Source: Datnioides undecimradiatus (lineage: Eukaryota > Chordata > Actinopteri > Lobotiformes > Datnioididae). From it: 64,000 bases of DNA. A model generated the notes under the pieces. That model did not search any database. It saw only the letters and a program-made list of their open reading frames with translations, and was not told the origin of the DNA. Position 1 is the first letter of the stretch. Each line of letters starts with the position of its first letter. The stretch spans positions 4,511,133 through 4,575,132 of the forward strand of contig WARS01000032.1 of the NCBI GenBank assembly GCA_008933995.1, in the 5' to 3' direction. Shown here one piece after another: positions 26,571-38,933 of this stretch. A program made the translations under genes and the position numbers.

Positions 26571-28680
26571 TCAATCAGATCTGGCTGTACCCTGCTCTTT
26601 ATGTCATTAAAGCCTTCATAAAACTGACTGTACTCTTCTGTGTGATGAGTGAGAGCACTTTGTACTTGTGCATATTAATGGCACACTATGAAAATGATAA
26701 AAGCTGCAGTTTTCCAATGCTTACATAAGCTGACCTTCAACAGAATTACCTCTATATACAGTATGTGTGTATACATGTAGATTGCATGATGAACACATAG
26801 TTCTACAAAGGCAGAACTCCTATCCTGAGATACAAAACATGCAAAAGATGCAAAACATTCCTAGAGTAACAAAACAAAAAATAGAGGAAAATTAGAAAAC
26901 ACTGGGGTCTCTAGTTTGACAGCAGTGAATTTCTTGCAATCAGCAATTAATCAGCCAGAGCTATATTTGAGCACAACAGTCATGATGGGTTTGTGTTGTG
27001 AATGTTTTCACCTGTAGAATATTGCACAGACTACTGATGATGCCTGCAATTACAGTTTCTACACTTCTTTTGATGCCTTTGTGCATTCTGAACAGGTATA
27101 CAAAATGAATTTAATTGTTCCTATTGAGTGGAGTGGAGTGTCTGGACTGACTAATACATATACATAAAAAAATGTCTTTATAGGGCACTATAGAGAGCAC
27201 GAGGTGTTCTGTAAGTTCATGCATAGCTCAGAAGTATTTTTGCATCATCTATAAGTTCCAGCTGGTGTTTTTCACTTCCAGTGTTTTCAGAAGATATCTG
27301 GTACCCATGAGATTGTCAGAGTAAGGGAACCAGGGTTAAAGATTAATGTCTAAAAGCGAGGTGTCCTTTGCTACTTATCTCTCTTATCTTCAATAGGGTT
27401 TTCTGTAATATACAGAGCTTCAGGTTTATGTAATGCCAGATGCCAGATTTCACCTTAGTTTTTCTGGTAGACAAGGTGTATATAAAGCAAGCTCTAAGAG
27501 CAAATGGACAGACTTCCCATTTGGCCCCCGGAGGCCCTCCAGGTTTCCATGGAACCTGTTCTTCATGCTGTACTTTCTGTAATAAACTCTTTAATATACA
27601 AGCAAGACAGTGTCGGCGGAGTCTTCCTTCAAACATCTTCAACTGCATCATCATTAAATTAACAACAGGAGTTTATTAAAATAATTTAGATTTTAAATGC
27701 TGTAAGTATGTCAGTGTGAAAGTGAGGGTGATATTTTTTAACTTTAAACTGAAAAACGAGTTTTGAACCTATGTTTCCCTTTTGTATCCTCTTGTCTTCA
27801 TTCATGTTTTTAGATAGTGATGTTTTGTTAAAGTCAGCACAGTGGAAAAGGAAAGGCAAGACCTGGAGCTAAGATCTAATGGGTTCTCAGAGGATCTGGT
27901 TATGGGAAGCTCCGCGATACAGCTCCTTCATTAGTTTAAAACTAATAGAAATTAGGGTTACAGTACCTAATTATCAGCTGTGGTTGTTCTTGCTGTCGTT
28001 GGCACCAGTGGAACATGAGCCATATTGAGAGCAGTCTCTCTGAAAAAGTTAGCCTTGACTATGCTAGAGTATCACTAACTGTGGTGATGTCGTTCAGGAG
28101 AGGAGTCTGCTACTACTGCACTGAGTATCAAACATAGAGATTCTCAGTAGTCAGTTGTTCAAATATGAGTTTATAAAGTATTTAGAGGGACAGGCCTGTG
28201 TTATATTAACATTTTCTTCAACCTATGTCCTTTGGAACTAAGAATAAGCATTTTGCATGAAAGGGGCGACAGACCATCTGTAGTACTTGTAATTTTCACT
28301 AGAAAACCTCATCACGGCCTAAAAATGCTCACCACATAATTGCTGCATGTGTACACTAAACTGACAGTCGCTCAGTTGCAAGTTTTCATACCCTGGGACT
28401 CTCCCCTCTTGTTGCTACCATTTTGCCTCCTGTCTTTTGCTCTCATCTGTCTCCTAATGCCCCCCCCAAGCATCCTGCTCCTCATTAGAAGGCCTTTCAT
28501 GGTCACAACCAATAAAACTTCAATGGGAGGCAGCCTGAAGAAAACATGGCTGTTCTGTGGCTTTACTGTGCGTTAATTGCATGATCCCCGTCAGGCAGTG
28601 AAGGGCCAATAAGATTCTTCAACAGCACGGCCAACCTATGGCCACATGTGGGCCACAGTCAGACACATAAACTCACATTA

Positions 28681-28703
28681 CACACACACACACACACACA
28701 CAC
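28681..28703. repeat. (CA)n microsatellite
   Basis: Perfect CA run of about 11 units. Confidence 0.9.
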
Positions 28704-30339
28704 CAACTGTCTCTAACACACGGAAGAAATGTGCTCAGACACACATACACAGAAAGGTCATACATACAGAAGCCCATATATAATACAGACAGACATGTTA
28801 TCGCACACACTCTTTGAGGCCACTAGACATATTAACCTCTGGCCACATGTGCTTAACTCTGTCCGGTGCCCCCCCCCCCCAGAAACAAGAACAGTAAAGC
28901 AACAGCATTATACATAATTAGAAAGTGCCTTCTATCTGCTGTGTGGCACAATTACACAATTGTCCTCTTTAGTGACTGCAGCAGAACCAGATTTGCCCAA
29001 GTACACAGGCACAGGCTGCAAATGAGTGGGACACTCGACATGGCAGAATGAAGGTGTAATTCATGCCCACTCATTTCAGACATGTATAATAATGGTAAGC
29101 AAGTGTAGCCATTTGTCAGTTAGTGATATGTGAAAGACTGTCCTCTTTGTTTGGACTCATCCAGTCATGAGGAACAGACTAATTATAGAGTAACATTTCC
29201 TAATGTATTCATAAACAATGTCTGCCTTCATAAATAGAATGATTGCGAGGCAGGAAATGACTGCTCATGCCATGTGGCTCTCTCCTTCTCTCCATCTTTT
29301 CTCATTTCTCTCTCTCAGCTTCTCACTTTTGTTTGTCTATCTGTTGTGTGACGGCCGGTTATTTCAGGCTGCGCTGGAGTTTTTCCATGTGTCACGGCGA
29401 TAATGTGCGGTGGCATCTTCTTCCGCAAACAATCCTCAAAAAGCATCTCCCACAGGAGTGACACCATCAAACGCCGTCTGATTCAATTTCACACACTGAG
29501 ATGACTAAAGAGACATTATTTTTAAGCAAGAGAACCGAATGACTCTTTGTTGCTACAATAAAACTATTCAGGATGTACTGTAAACTCTGCACCGCAGTCA
29601 CCTCACAACAGCTGAACATTTCTGTTTCTAATGTAACAGGCAGCATGTAACACCTTATGACAATTTCCTGTTTTTAACCTGAACTTATGACTATAAATAT
29701 TCACAGGCATGTCTACCCATTGTGCAAGCATTACCCAAAGTGCTGCTTTTTCATAGCAGCATGAGACCTTTAAACTCAATCATTGCTTCATGAGAAGAGG
29801 GCCATGGGTTCCCAACCAAACTGAACTGAGTGAACTTTCCTCTTGCATACAGAAAAAAGGAAAACACAGACGTATTGCTGCTATTGGCCATGACAGGGCT
29901 ATTAGCTCACTGGATCGGGGAACCAGCAGTCACTGATCCTATTAGACATAATGAATAAACTGAAACATGCCAAGTATGTATAGAATCTAGTTGACTTTAT
30001 AAACCAAGCATTTCTTTAAGAAATGGCTTTTACCAAACAAAACCAATCAGATAAACAGTGTTTGGATAGGGAAAGCTGAAGAGCTGTAGTATGGGAAAAG
30101 GGAAAAAAAAAGAGAATTATGTGTTAAAAACACAAGTACAAACGTATATCTCACTGAAGGGGAGCGAGTTTCTCATCCCTGGTTTTCTGTGCTCAGTCAA
30201 GCCTGAAATTATTCAACAGCATTTCATGATTGTGTTATTAACCAACACACACCCGCACAGAGCCCGGGATAATGAAGGCATTCAGCAGGTGACAGGTAAA
30301 CTGACAACGGTACTGAACAGGCAGCGACTTGTAGTTTAA

Positions 30340-31437
30340 TTGCACGTTGAGGAGTGATAGGGCGCATGCATGCAGATTCCCTGTACAGAGCTGAGGAGAG
30401 GTACTCAGCGTTGACTTGTGTTGGTGGGTGGGTACCACGGGGGTCGCGGGCACGCCCCCAGTTCACCTGTGACACCTGGCTTGGTGCAGACCCAAGCTGG
30501 CGCGTATGGGACGCATTCTTTCACTGAGAACCAGATCACTTTATGGTAGCGCAACCACTACATGCACACCTGACACAGATGTGAAATGAAAATGACAGAT
30601 GTTGTCAAAAGTCAGCCTACGTTTCAAAACCTGCAAGTCGGTCATGTTATTCTGAAACATGTCTAAAAATAATGTTTAGGTGAGACAGAATGTAATAGAA
30701 ATGGCAGGGGGAACGCGAAACCTGGTATACTCTTTCTCTCTCCCTCTCTCTCACTGTCTGTCTCTCGCTCTCTCTTTCTCCCCCGCCTCCTCCTCATTCC
30801 ACAGAGTGGCAGCGCTGGCATAGCATCGTTCAGAAAACCCTGAGCCTGAAACGAGCTGCGGTGGCTGCCTGTGCGCACCTCTTTCCTCAGATCCCCCCGG
30901 GCCATCATAGCCGGTAGGCGTGCGGCGACAGAGCCTTGCTGCACAGCTTCAGCGCAACACGCTGCTATTTTCTGACACGACCTCAATTATTTCAACAGAA
31001 AATGCGCAACCTAATTTTTTCATCTTCTGTTTCCCTCTTTAGGTGAACCCAAAAAACCCCAACAGTGGACACATGAGAAAAGACATCTGCGCTCATCCCG
31101 GGCTCACTGTGAAAAGATACGGTTATTTGGGGAAAAATAATAAAGCTCCTTGTCCTGTTCACATCGGGCCGAAGCTTGGAGTGGGAAGAGACGGGACCTC
31201 TGCGCTGTGAAGAGTCGCTCCTGTGCCGTGCAGAAGTGCGCGGAGAGCAGTCTCATACTCACAAGACGCACTGAAAGGACAGGAGGAGATAAAGGAAGGT
31301 GGAGGATATTTTACGCACAGCGGCAGTCAGTTGTTCCGTTTGACACGCGGCCACTCGCTGGGAGTCTCCTGCTCCGTTTAGGACTCAGCACACTCGGATT
31401 TTCACTTGACTAAGTCCACATACAGCAGTCGGCTGGG
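30340..31437 (+). promoter_or_regulatory. CpG-enriched promoter and 5' UTR region of the glypican gene
   Basis: CpG dinucleotides are visibly much denser here than in flanking DNA, especially 30425-30520 and 30780-31410, as expected for a developmental-gene CpG-island promoter. A pyrimidine-rich (CT)n tract lies at about 30730-30800. No convincing TATA box is placed. An AG at 31041-31042 after a T/C-rich stretch could be a 5' UTR splice acceptor, but nothing confirms it. An in-frame TAA at 31411-31413 shows the coding frame does not extend upstream of the assigned ATG. The transcription start cannot be fixed from sequence. Confidence 0.55.
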
Positions 31438-31597
31438 ATGGATTCCTTCATCATAGCGGCTCTGGCAGTGTGCTCTCTAACGGCACCAGCCTATGGGGAC
31501 AAAGGGACCAGCAAAGCCAGAAGTTGTTCGGATATCCGGCTGTTTTATAGCGGGAAAGGATTCTCTCTGGATGGTGTCCCACAGTCTGAAATATCAG
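31438..31597 (+). CDS. gpc1: Glypican first coding exon (glypican-1-like), N-terminal part only
   Basis: The ATG is in good context (G at -3 and +4) with an in-frame stop 27 bases upstream. It encodes 53 residues plus one base of a split codon, then the donor GTAAGC at 31598. Residues 1 to about 20 (MDSFIIAALAVCSLTAPAYG) are a signal peptide with likely cleavage near AYG/D. Residues 26-53 include KARSC with the first conserved glypican cysteine at 30, then KGFSLDGVPQSEIS (40-53). The split codon fits the expected glycine, followed in glypicans by EHLR.CPQ..TCC on the next exon. By recalled comparison the region fits glypican-1 (VPQ.EISG) slightly better than glypican-6 and clearly better than GPC4 or GPC3/5. 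Family-level identity is strong; paralogue assignment, and whether it is a fish a or b copy, is tentative. Glypicans are GPI-anchored heparan sulfate proteoglycans acting as co-receptors at the cell surface. Confidence 0.88.
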
Positions 31598-32633
31598 GTA
31601 AGCTCCTTTAAAATGCACCCTGACTCTCTTGTCTCCTGTCTCCGTGTTGTTGTGCGCACTCTTTAGCCGAACCAAATCTGATCTTTACCCCTGAGCCCAA
31701 ACATACTTCTAATCACAGATCTCCTTAATGTGAACCAAATTAATTATTAAAATATGTTGAGCACACTGTGGAGCACCACGCAGTTGCTATAAACTCAGTG
31801 CCACTGAGAACCATAATCCCTCGGCAAGTCCCCCCCCCAGGAATGTTAGTCTATTTTGGGGCCAAACTCGCACCTGCAGTAGCACCATTTATTGTATCTA
31901 GTGTAAGTGTTGGTGTGTACATTTGACTTATCCTGTAGAAATGAATGAGCCTGAAAATGAATGACTGCAGGTTTGTGTGCTCGGTGCAGTTTTCTCTCAT
32001 CACTGCAGGACACTGTGACTTAAAAATTCATGTCGTTGACCACAAGTTTAAAATGAAACGTTATCGTAGTTTGTGTTGATGTGAGAGCAAACCCAGTTTC
32101 TGTCTTCTGCCTTTATACTTTTTAAACCTGTAGTCTCACACTCAATTCATGTCACATGGTACAGTAAAGCAGAGGAGCTCTGCCTCTCGGCTAAGATGAA
32201 ACACTGCTTTGAAAAGGTGTTTAAGACAGTACAGACATGTTGCAGACTATCTGGCTGTTTTATCCCTGATCAAAAATATTAGAGAATCCCTTTAAACTCT
32301 CTCACCCTTGACATTTTTGGAAAACACAGACGAAGGATCAGCACCTCTCCTCCTGTTCTCGTCTCTCAGTTTCCCTATCACTCTAAACAAAGCTGCTACT
32401 CCTGAAGACACTCCCTAATCTTTCATCTTCTTTAAGCTGCCTAGTCTTTGTGCAGAGAAATCTTATATAATTCCTTATAAACTGCCAGCCAAGTCACTTG
32501 ACCATGAGCTGTAAGCACGCAAATACGATGTTGCTCAGTGTGTCATTCATGGTCTGATGTCAGACAGTCACAAGCCCCTGTGCAGTTCAGATGATTACAC
32601 GTGTGCCTTCCTTGGAATTCAGTGCAACGCTTT

Positions 32634-32668
32634 CACACACACACACGCACACACACACACACACACAG
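32634..32668. repeat. (CA)n microsatellite
   Basis: CA run with one CG interruption. Confidence 0.9.
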
Positions 32669-33850
32669 AGTTTACTGCAATTTCAGGTTCTACAGTTACA
32701 GTATTGTACATGCATGGACAGGACAGGAGCCTGTGACTGTGCATGCTTACACAACCACTTTCCTATGCACAGATTCAAGGGAAATACAACCAGTTTTGAC
32801 CTCACATACATTTTTATTCCACTGTCCCAAAACTGAAAAATGACTGAATGTGCAAAACCATTTTCCAAAAGCAAAGAGCGGAAAGTACAGCCCTAATATA
32901 ATCTACAACATTTTACCAGCAAGAAATAAGCGTGGACGTGCCCAATGTGCAGCTGAATTTTGCTTCAGTGATTCTCACTGTGACACTGCTACAATCTGAT
33001 AACATACCCTCTCCTCAGAAAGGCCCTCTAGACTCTGCGTCAGTCACCTTCTCTATGTTGCCCAATTCATTTTCCACAGAGTGCTCCACTACTGTGACAG
33101 CAGATAAACTCTTCTCCCCTGTGAAGACAGCAATGTTTGTCCATTAGTACATTCTGAATGGCACTGAGATGTACAAGGTTGACTTTCTGCAGTGTTCACC
33201 TAAAGGTCACACACTCAGTATGATCCTAAAGTACAAACTGCTCTATTTTCTGATTGCATATGGGCTCTCACATCGCAAAGCATGGCACGGTTGCAGAAAG
33301 AGCATTGTGTCTGATGGAAATAGTTTGTGTATAATGTGCAGGGGGTTTGCTTCTCACGCTGCAGTTTTTAGGTGATTTCCCTCAAGTTTCAAACTATCTT
33401 GAGGTGCTCCTAATATGCAAGGATGCCACACTAAGAGTATGTCCAGGAGGAACATGATATCCGATGCAAAGATCTTTCCCAGTGATTGCACTGATAGGAT
33501 AGGAGAGATTATCAGACTTGAGGGTGGAGCAGTAATATGATGAAACTGTTAGTACATGTTATCACACCATACATCATAAGGTAGTGATGGCGAAGTAGTA
33601 ACTCGACACTTCTAATTTAATTGAATACTGAATAAATCATTTGACAGAATTAACGCCAGACCCGGTCCCTTAGAAATCCCCTTTTCTTCCAAATGTCTGT
33701 AATCCATAATGCGTTAAAGAGCAAATCTGTCTTGTCATGACACCACCTATTCCTCTTGTTTCAATCAATGATGTGGAGCTTACTTAAGTCTGGGGTCAAT
33801 GCATTCTCAGTAAGAGAGAAAATAAGGGAGTGAGGCAGACACTGAGGGCC

Positions 33851-33916
33851 AGGAAGAGATGGATAGAGAGCTGAGAGAGAGAGAACGAGAGAAAGAGAGA
33901 TGGAGGAGAGGAGAGA
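33851..33916. repeat. Purine-rich (GA)n tract
   Basis: About 65 bases almost entirely of A and G on the + strand, built on GAGA units. Such tracts can form triplex DNA and bind GAGA-type factors. Confidence 0.8.
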
Positions 33917-34307
33917 TTTGGCTTTGACAGTATTTCTCCTCATGTCCCTGTCTCTTGGCTCTCAAGCATAAATAACCGCTCATCCGCTCCAGTCTGGCAT
34001 ATTAAACACCTCAGTAAAATATGAAAGCTTTAATTTACGCCTCCAAATTATGAGCCACCCCAATGTTGTGGATGATCCCCGACATCTGCAGAAGGATATT
34101 TCCTGCTGTGACACTACAGCCCGATCAACCTAATGTATTGGCTGGGCCCGACTCAAGGTCGCACGCTGAGTACATCTCCGGTTCAGTAAGGGAGGACAAA
34201 TAGAGACAACTGCGTCCCAACTCCCAAATGATGTCCAGTCACAGCACATTCCAATCTTCAATTTTGCGCCATATATGAGATAAAATCCCTTAGTGCATGT
34301 ACTTATT

Positions 34308-34437
34308 ATGCAAATAAAAGTCTTAACAAGATCTGCAAGTCATACGCCCTGAGCTAATGCGATTTCATTTTTTGTCAAATCCTAACAGTTTGAGTTTAAC
34401 TGTTGACTTCATGCTTTTATGCATTTGTTATTTGCAT
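34308..34437. promoter_or_regulatory. Candidate intronic enhancer with two octamer (POU) motifs
   Basis: A perfect ATGCAAAT (34308-34315) and its reverse complement ATTTGCAT (34430-34437) face each other across about 115 bases of complex, non-repetitive sequence (about 34200-34460) that reads like a conserved non-coding element. The motifs are seen; enhancer function is inferred. Confidence 0.3.
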
Positions 34438-36235
34438 TTGAATGACATACTTTGCTGAATGTGTGAGGTAAAAAGGTAGGAAACGAGCTGATTGTCCACA
34501 TCCCACATCACAGTTCCTGTTTGATTATGCTCTGTCAGCAGTGAAAGAAGATTCTTGGATATTGCCTTTACATCGATACGCCTCATGTATCAACTTAGAT
34601 AGTCCCCTCTTCTTAAGTAATTTACCCTGGAGAAAAAGCCTCCCGGACGAAAGCCATTGAGTTAAGGGTGAGCTGTTTGTTATCATTGTGTTGAAGCGGT
34701 GTTTACTGGACCATGGCAGTAGTATCACTTGAGCAGAAATGAAAAGCGATGGCTCGCAAGTAATCAAGTGAACTGATTGATGCTTTTAAAATGAGCCCAA
34801 TGATGCTTGTTTAACTCCGTCAAGTGTAATCAGTTTTGGAAACATCTTTTTTGTTGGTGTTTACCAAAAATGGATGATTGATTTTCACAAGGCTCATCCA
34901 TCTCCTCCCTGCACTGCCCCCTCCCTGTCCCACCCCATCATTACAGTCTTGATGACTTATCTTTTTGTCTTTCAGGGGATGACATTCCTCATCTCTCTGT
35001 TGCTCTCATCGGCTCTTAAAGGGAGAGGCGCCAGACACTCTTTGAAAGCAGCTGGCAGCCAATGAGTGTTAGATGCTGTGTGTCATATAAGCCCATACAA
35101 AGAGACAAGCTGCATGAGACATCTGCAGGAAGGCTAGGACCATTTTGGTATGGCGTTGGCTTTCCCATGCTGTATTTGTGTTGTTGTTGATTGCTGGTTG
35201 CTACAGGCTGACTGTGAGTCGCTCAGGGCTCTGAAGTGTCATCCCTAACCAATGTTTGGCTAATGATACAGTGGGACTGCTGCTCACCAGGCCTGCTAGG
35301 AACTGCTGTTGACTAAAGACTGACTTGTGGCTGGAAATATGGGCTGATCAGTATCGTAGCCCGCAGCAAAAAGTATGGGAATGTTTTGAACTCAGCAGCT
35401 CGACTTTGAGTTAGGGTATAAGTCTTGAAATGTGTAATGGCTATAGCATTGCAGCTAAAACAGAGCAGGGTTTTTTTACACACTGGGTAGAAAGTCTCCC
35501 TGAGCAACTCCCTCACCTCTTTGACTGAGGGTAATGATAAGGTAATGGCTGCTGGTGTGGTTGCTGCCCCCTACACTGCCTTCCAGCCAGAGGTTAAATG
35601 GAGATATGCATCCACTGCCAGCATAACACATAGCCCCGGTCAGCCAGGGAGAGGCTTCACAACCAACAGCAACTAAGCAAGTCATATTAAAAATAAATAT
35701 TATATAAGAATATTACTGCACTGATTTACTGCATTGATTTTACTTTTACTTTTGGGAAATTTGATTTTTAATTTAACAAGTACTTGAATGATTTTTAACC
35801 ACGGTCCACAAACCTCGTACAATGCTTAATGCCTGTGGGAATACCCACACTGTATTGGTATATCTACCACTAGTTGCTGTTACCCTCCCTCCAGTTCTTC
35901 TGTCCATATGTCTGTGAGGTAGCTTGACCTTTGTGCGCCACCTCATTCTCGTCTGTGCTCTAATGCCAGTTAGTACTATAAAAAATGTCCACAGTGTTAT
36001 CCATTATTTAGCAACCTTTTAGTCATAACAGTGCACTGTTAAAATGATGCTGAGCTCATTTGTGTCTTTGTCTGTGCAGTATCATAGAGAAGCCACAGAT
36101 TTTTCACATTATTAGATGGAAAACAGAAGAGATGGACAGGAAATGATGGGAGAGGTGGGAGGGCATGTAAAAAAAGTCCCGGGACATAGCAATTACATGG
36201 TCAGCAACTAAATAACTTTAGGCACCAGCAAATAT

Positions 36236-36425
36236 TTCATTTAAGGATTATTTTTTTAAGCATTTTTGCCTTTATTGAATAGAGAGGGTGTAGAGGGGGA
36301 AAAGGAAACAGAGAGAGAGAGAGGATCATGACATCCTGAAAAGGTCACTTGCTAGAACTGAACCAATCACGGTTGTGACACGTGGCATGCATTGCAACCA
36401 TTCTGCCACTAATGCACTCCACATC
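36236..36425. mobile_element. Degenerate tRNA-related SINE-like teleost repeat
   Basis: The order TTAAGCATTTTTGCCTTTAT, a GAGAGA-rich segment (36310-36324), GATCATGACATCC, then GGTCACTTGCTAGAACTGAA resembling a decayed B-box region, and TTCTGCCACTAATGCACTCC matches a repeat abundant in fish genomes. In intact copies the last part resembles a tRNA. This copy is diverged and has no coding capacity. Confidence 0.65.
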
Positions 36426-37741
36426 CAGTTAATTTTTATGTTAAGGTTGCAGTGACAAGCTTACGAGGCCAGACATGGTCATATTCATCAGATCAGAAAT
36501 GTAAGTCTGAACTGAATGCCATTACATTTATGTACAGTTCAGGCAAGGCCAGCACAAGGAAAAACAAATATTGTCTTATTTTTCTTGTCAAGAGCAATTA
36601 GATAAGTTAGTCACATAGTCACATAGTGAAAGCTCAGAGAAAAATAGGAAAATAAAAAACAAAAAAAGGCTAAAACACACCAAACTGAATAAACTAGTGC
36701 ATGTTTAAATTTTCATTAATGTTAGCTGTATGGATGATTGGGACAGACCCAACATAACCATAAATAGCAATAGTGTTTGTCTCGGTACTGAGATAAGCTT
36801 GCGGTGTCGTCATTGTAGGTATTCTGGACAGTAGCCATCTCTTCGTCCCATTAATATCCCCGCTGATGTGGTATTCTTATTCTCCATATAGTGGATAACT
36901 AATTGATCGCACTGAATTACATATGGCCGCCCTGTGAATGGAACTCATTAACTGACTTGGAGATAAGAGGGCTGGGGCTTATTTGAAGGTTAATGTAAGC
37001 CTAAAGCCCTGTGCATCTGTTGGTCTTCCTCTACAGACACATTAAAGCAAAAGCAACAGTTGTTTCTATATCACAGTGTGCAGGCTCATAACTCTGCAGC
37101 AGTTTAAAGTGTGTGAATCCCTGCATCTGGGCTCCTGTCTGTGCCTGTCCATGTGTATCTGTGTGTGTTTGTGAGCGTGCGTGTCTCTCTGTGTATGTGT
37201 GTTTGCCTGCCAACTGAATATGCCCGAGTTGTTAAAATGCTGAAGTCAGTAAGAAGCCTCTTGAAGCATTAAGCCATAATGGGCTGCAGGGAGCATGAAA
37301 CAGACCACAGTGTGTTTGATGTTCACCATAGAGAGAGAGGGAGAGAGGGAGGGGGGGCAGATGGACTGCTGACTGTGACTTGAGCTGCCCTGGTCTGCTT
37401 GGTTTTGCGATTCCCCACTCCGCCCTGTGACATGGCTGTTTATAGGAAAAACAACACAAAGAAGAGACAAGAAGTTAAAAATGATTAAAAGCCAAATAGC
37501 TGCTTTTTAAAAATGTGCTCTGTGCTGCATTTGCTTATGTAATCACTCTCATTCTCAGCTCTTTTAGAAACATAGAAATCTGGAGGACAGTCTGTCCAAA
37601 CATGTTTCCTCTGAACTCTGCATATTGTGGGAACCTTTTCACAGACTGCATGCTTACCTGTTTTCTTTGAGTAAAGCGCAGACTATGAAGCAGTCATCTT
37701 GAGATGACTCATTTTTGAGACGACAATTTCAGGTCGGACGA

Positions 37742-37754
37742 TTTTTTTTTTTTT
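37742..37754. repeat. Poly(T) run
   Basis: Thirteen consecutive T. Confidence 0.8.
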
Positions 37755-38027
37755 GCAATTTTCCTGTGTGTGTTTCCTGTGAAAAGCACAAGAAAATAGT
37801 GCTTACATTCTCATTTTTGAACAGACAGGTGTATGCGCTGACAATGTTCTTTTCTATTTCCTGTGACTGTAACAGTTTAACTAAAAGGTAGAACGTTTCT
37901 AGAACACACTCGATAGGTATCAGCTGCCTCTTCTGTGGTCAGCATGCACCACAGCCGGTGCTGCACCTTGGTTTTGCCCCTTGATGTGTGCTTTGTGTCT
38001 TTTGTTTCCTGTCACTGTGAGAGTAGC

Positions 38028-38371
38028 AGTTCATGACAAGGCCGAGCAGTGAACCCAATAGCACGACTCAAAAACTGGATTTTGAACAAAGACTAACCCT
38101 AACCATAACCCTAGTTACTGAACAGAACAGACACGACGAACTGGCACAAGACAGGGGGAGACGCAGACTCTTATACATACTAGGATTAGAGGAACAGGTG
38201 GAAACAATCAGGGCGGGGAAGACAATCAGACCGGCGGGAAACACAATGGGAAGGGCAGGCCACCTGAAATGAGAGGGAAGTTAATACTTTCAAAATCAAA
38301 CAGGAAGGCACGAGACGATACACATACACAAAAACAGAACTAAACCTGACTGACTTTACTTATTCATGACC
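38028..38371. mobile_element. Teleost transposon-derived repeat bracketed by 8-bp direct repeats
   Basis: The block contains modules I recognise from abundant fish repeats: GAACCCAATAGCACGACTC, GGGGGAGACGCAGACTC, GGTGGAAACAATCAGGGCGG, AAGTTAATACTTTCAAAATC and ACTAAACCTGACTGACTTTA. Its composition (GC-rich, low CpG decay) contrasts with flanking DNA. TTCATGAC occurs at 38030-38037 and again at 38363-38370 and could be a target-site duplication. The 80-codon open frame inside it is not a recognisable protein. Class (LTR-related or DNA transposon) is uncertain. Confidence 0.65.
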
Positions 38372-38483
38372 ATTCACACCAATAGCCCTCTCTTGGCGCG
38401 CTCACACACGCATGCACACAGATGACAGCATAGACCAGTCTTTTTTTGTCACTGCAGGGGGTTGCAATGTCACAACAACAGGC

Positions 38484-38486
<3 letters not shown>

Positions 38487-38523
<37 letters not shown>

Positions 38524-38530
38524 ATGTGTG
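38487..38530. repeat. (TG)n microsatellite
   Basis: Perfect TG run to 38522, then CATGTGTG. Confidence 0.9.
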
Positions 38531-38673
38531 TAAACGTGTGCATGTGGGTGAGGGACGTGTGTTGTTCCTCTGGGGGCTGCAGTGTGTGTGACTCCTCCTT
38601 TGTCTTCAGAGGAACTGGCTGTGTCAAAAGGAGAATTATTCTCTTGTCACAGCAAGACCCTTCACTGCCTCTC

Positions 38674-38674
<1 letters not shown>

Positions 38675-38725
<51 letters not shown>
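38675..38725. repeat. (TG)n microsatellite
   Basis: Perfect TG run of about 25 units. Confidence 0.9.
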
Positions 38726-38727
<2 letters not shown>

Positions 38728-38803
38728 TGGGTGGGAGTTTGGGCACAGATGTGTGTGTATGAGTCCAATGTGTCCACAACAGAATGAGAGGGTGTTCATT
38801 TGA

Positions 38804-38828
38804 GTGTGTGTGTGTGTGTGTGTCTGTG
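38804..38828. repeat. (TG)n microsatellite
   Basis: Short TG run with one C interruption near the end. Confidence 0.85.
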
Positions 38829-38899
38829 CCACAGATGTGTGATGACTTCTAAAGCCATAGTTAGAATCTTATTATACTGCTTCCTTTCCATTTGCTGTC

Positions 38900-38901
<2 letters not shown>

Positions 38902-38930
<29 letters not shown>
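38902..38930. repeat. (TG)n microsatellite
   Basis: Perfect TG run followed by ATACAC. Confidence 0.9.

Positions 38931-38933
<3 letters not shown>

Larger units (their letters stand above)
17883..30339. other. Intergenic region between the two genes
   Basis: About 12.5 kb with no supportable gene. It holds simple repeats (19454, 26507, 28681), one recognisable teleost repeat (20756-20906), a homeodomain-motif cluster (19977-20030), a palindrome pair (21242-21295) and one exon-like 72-bp block (24553-24624, see findings). The remainder is ordinary AT-rich DNA. Confidence 0.6.

Noticed and set aside
30663-30986. Minus-strand frame rich in Arg/Glu over the promoter
   Set aside because: It is the antisense of the CT tract and CpG-rich promoter, hence low-complexity residues rather than a protein.
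31150-31413. Open frame just upstream of and in frame with the glypican ATG
   Set aside because: It has no ATG start at its beginning and ends in a TAA before the glypican start. It reads as 5' UTR, not an N-terminal extension.
38364-38787. Long frames on both strands made of Cys-Val or Thr-His repeats
   Set aside because: They are translations of (TG)n/(CA)n microsatellites.
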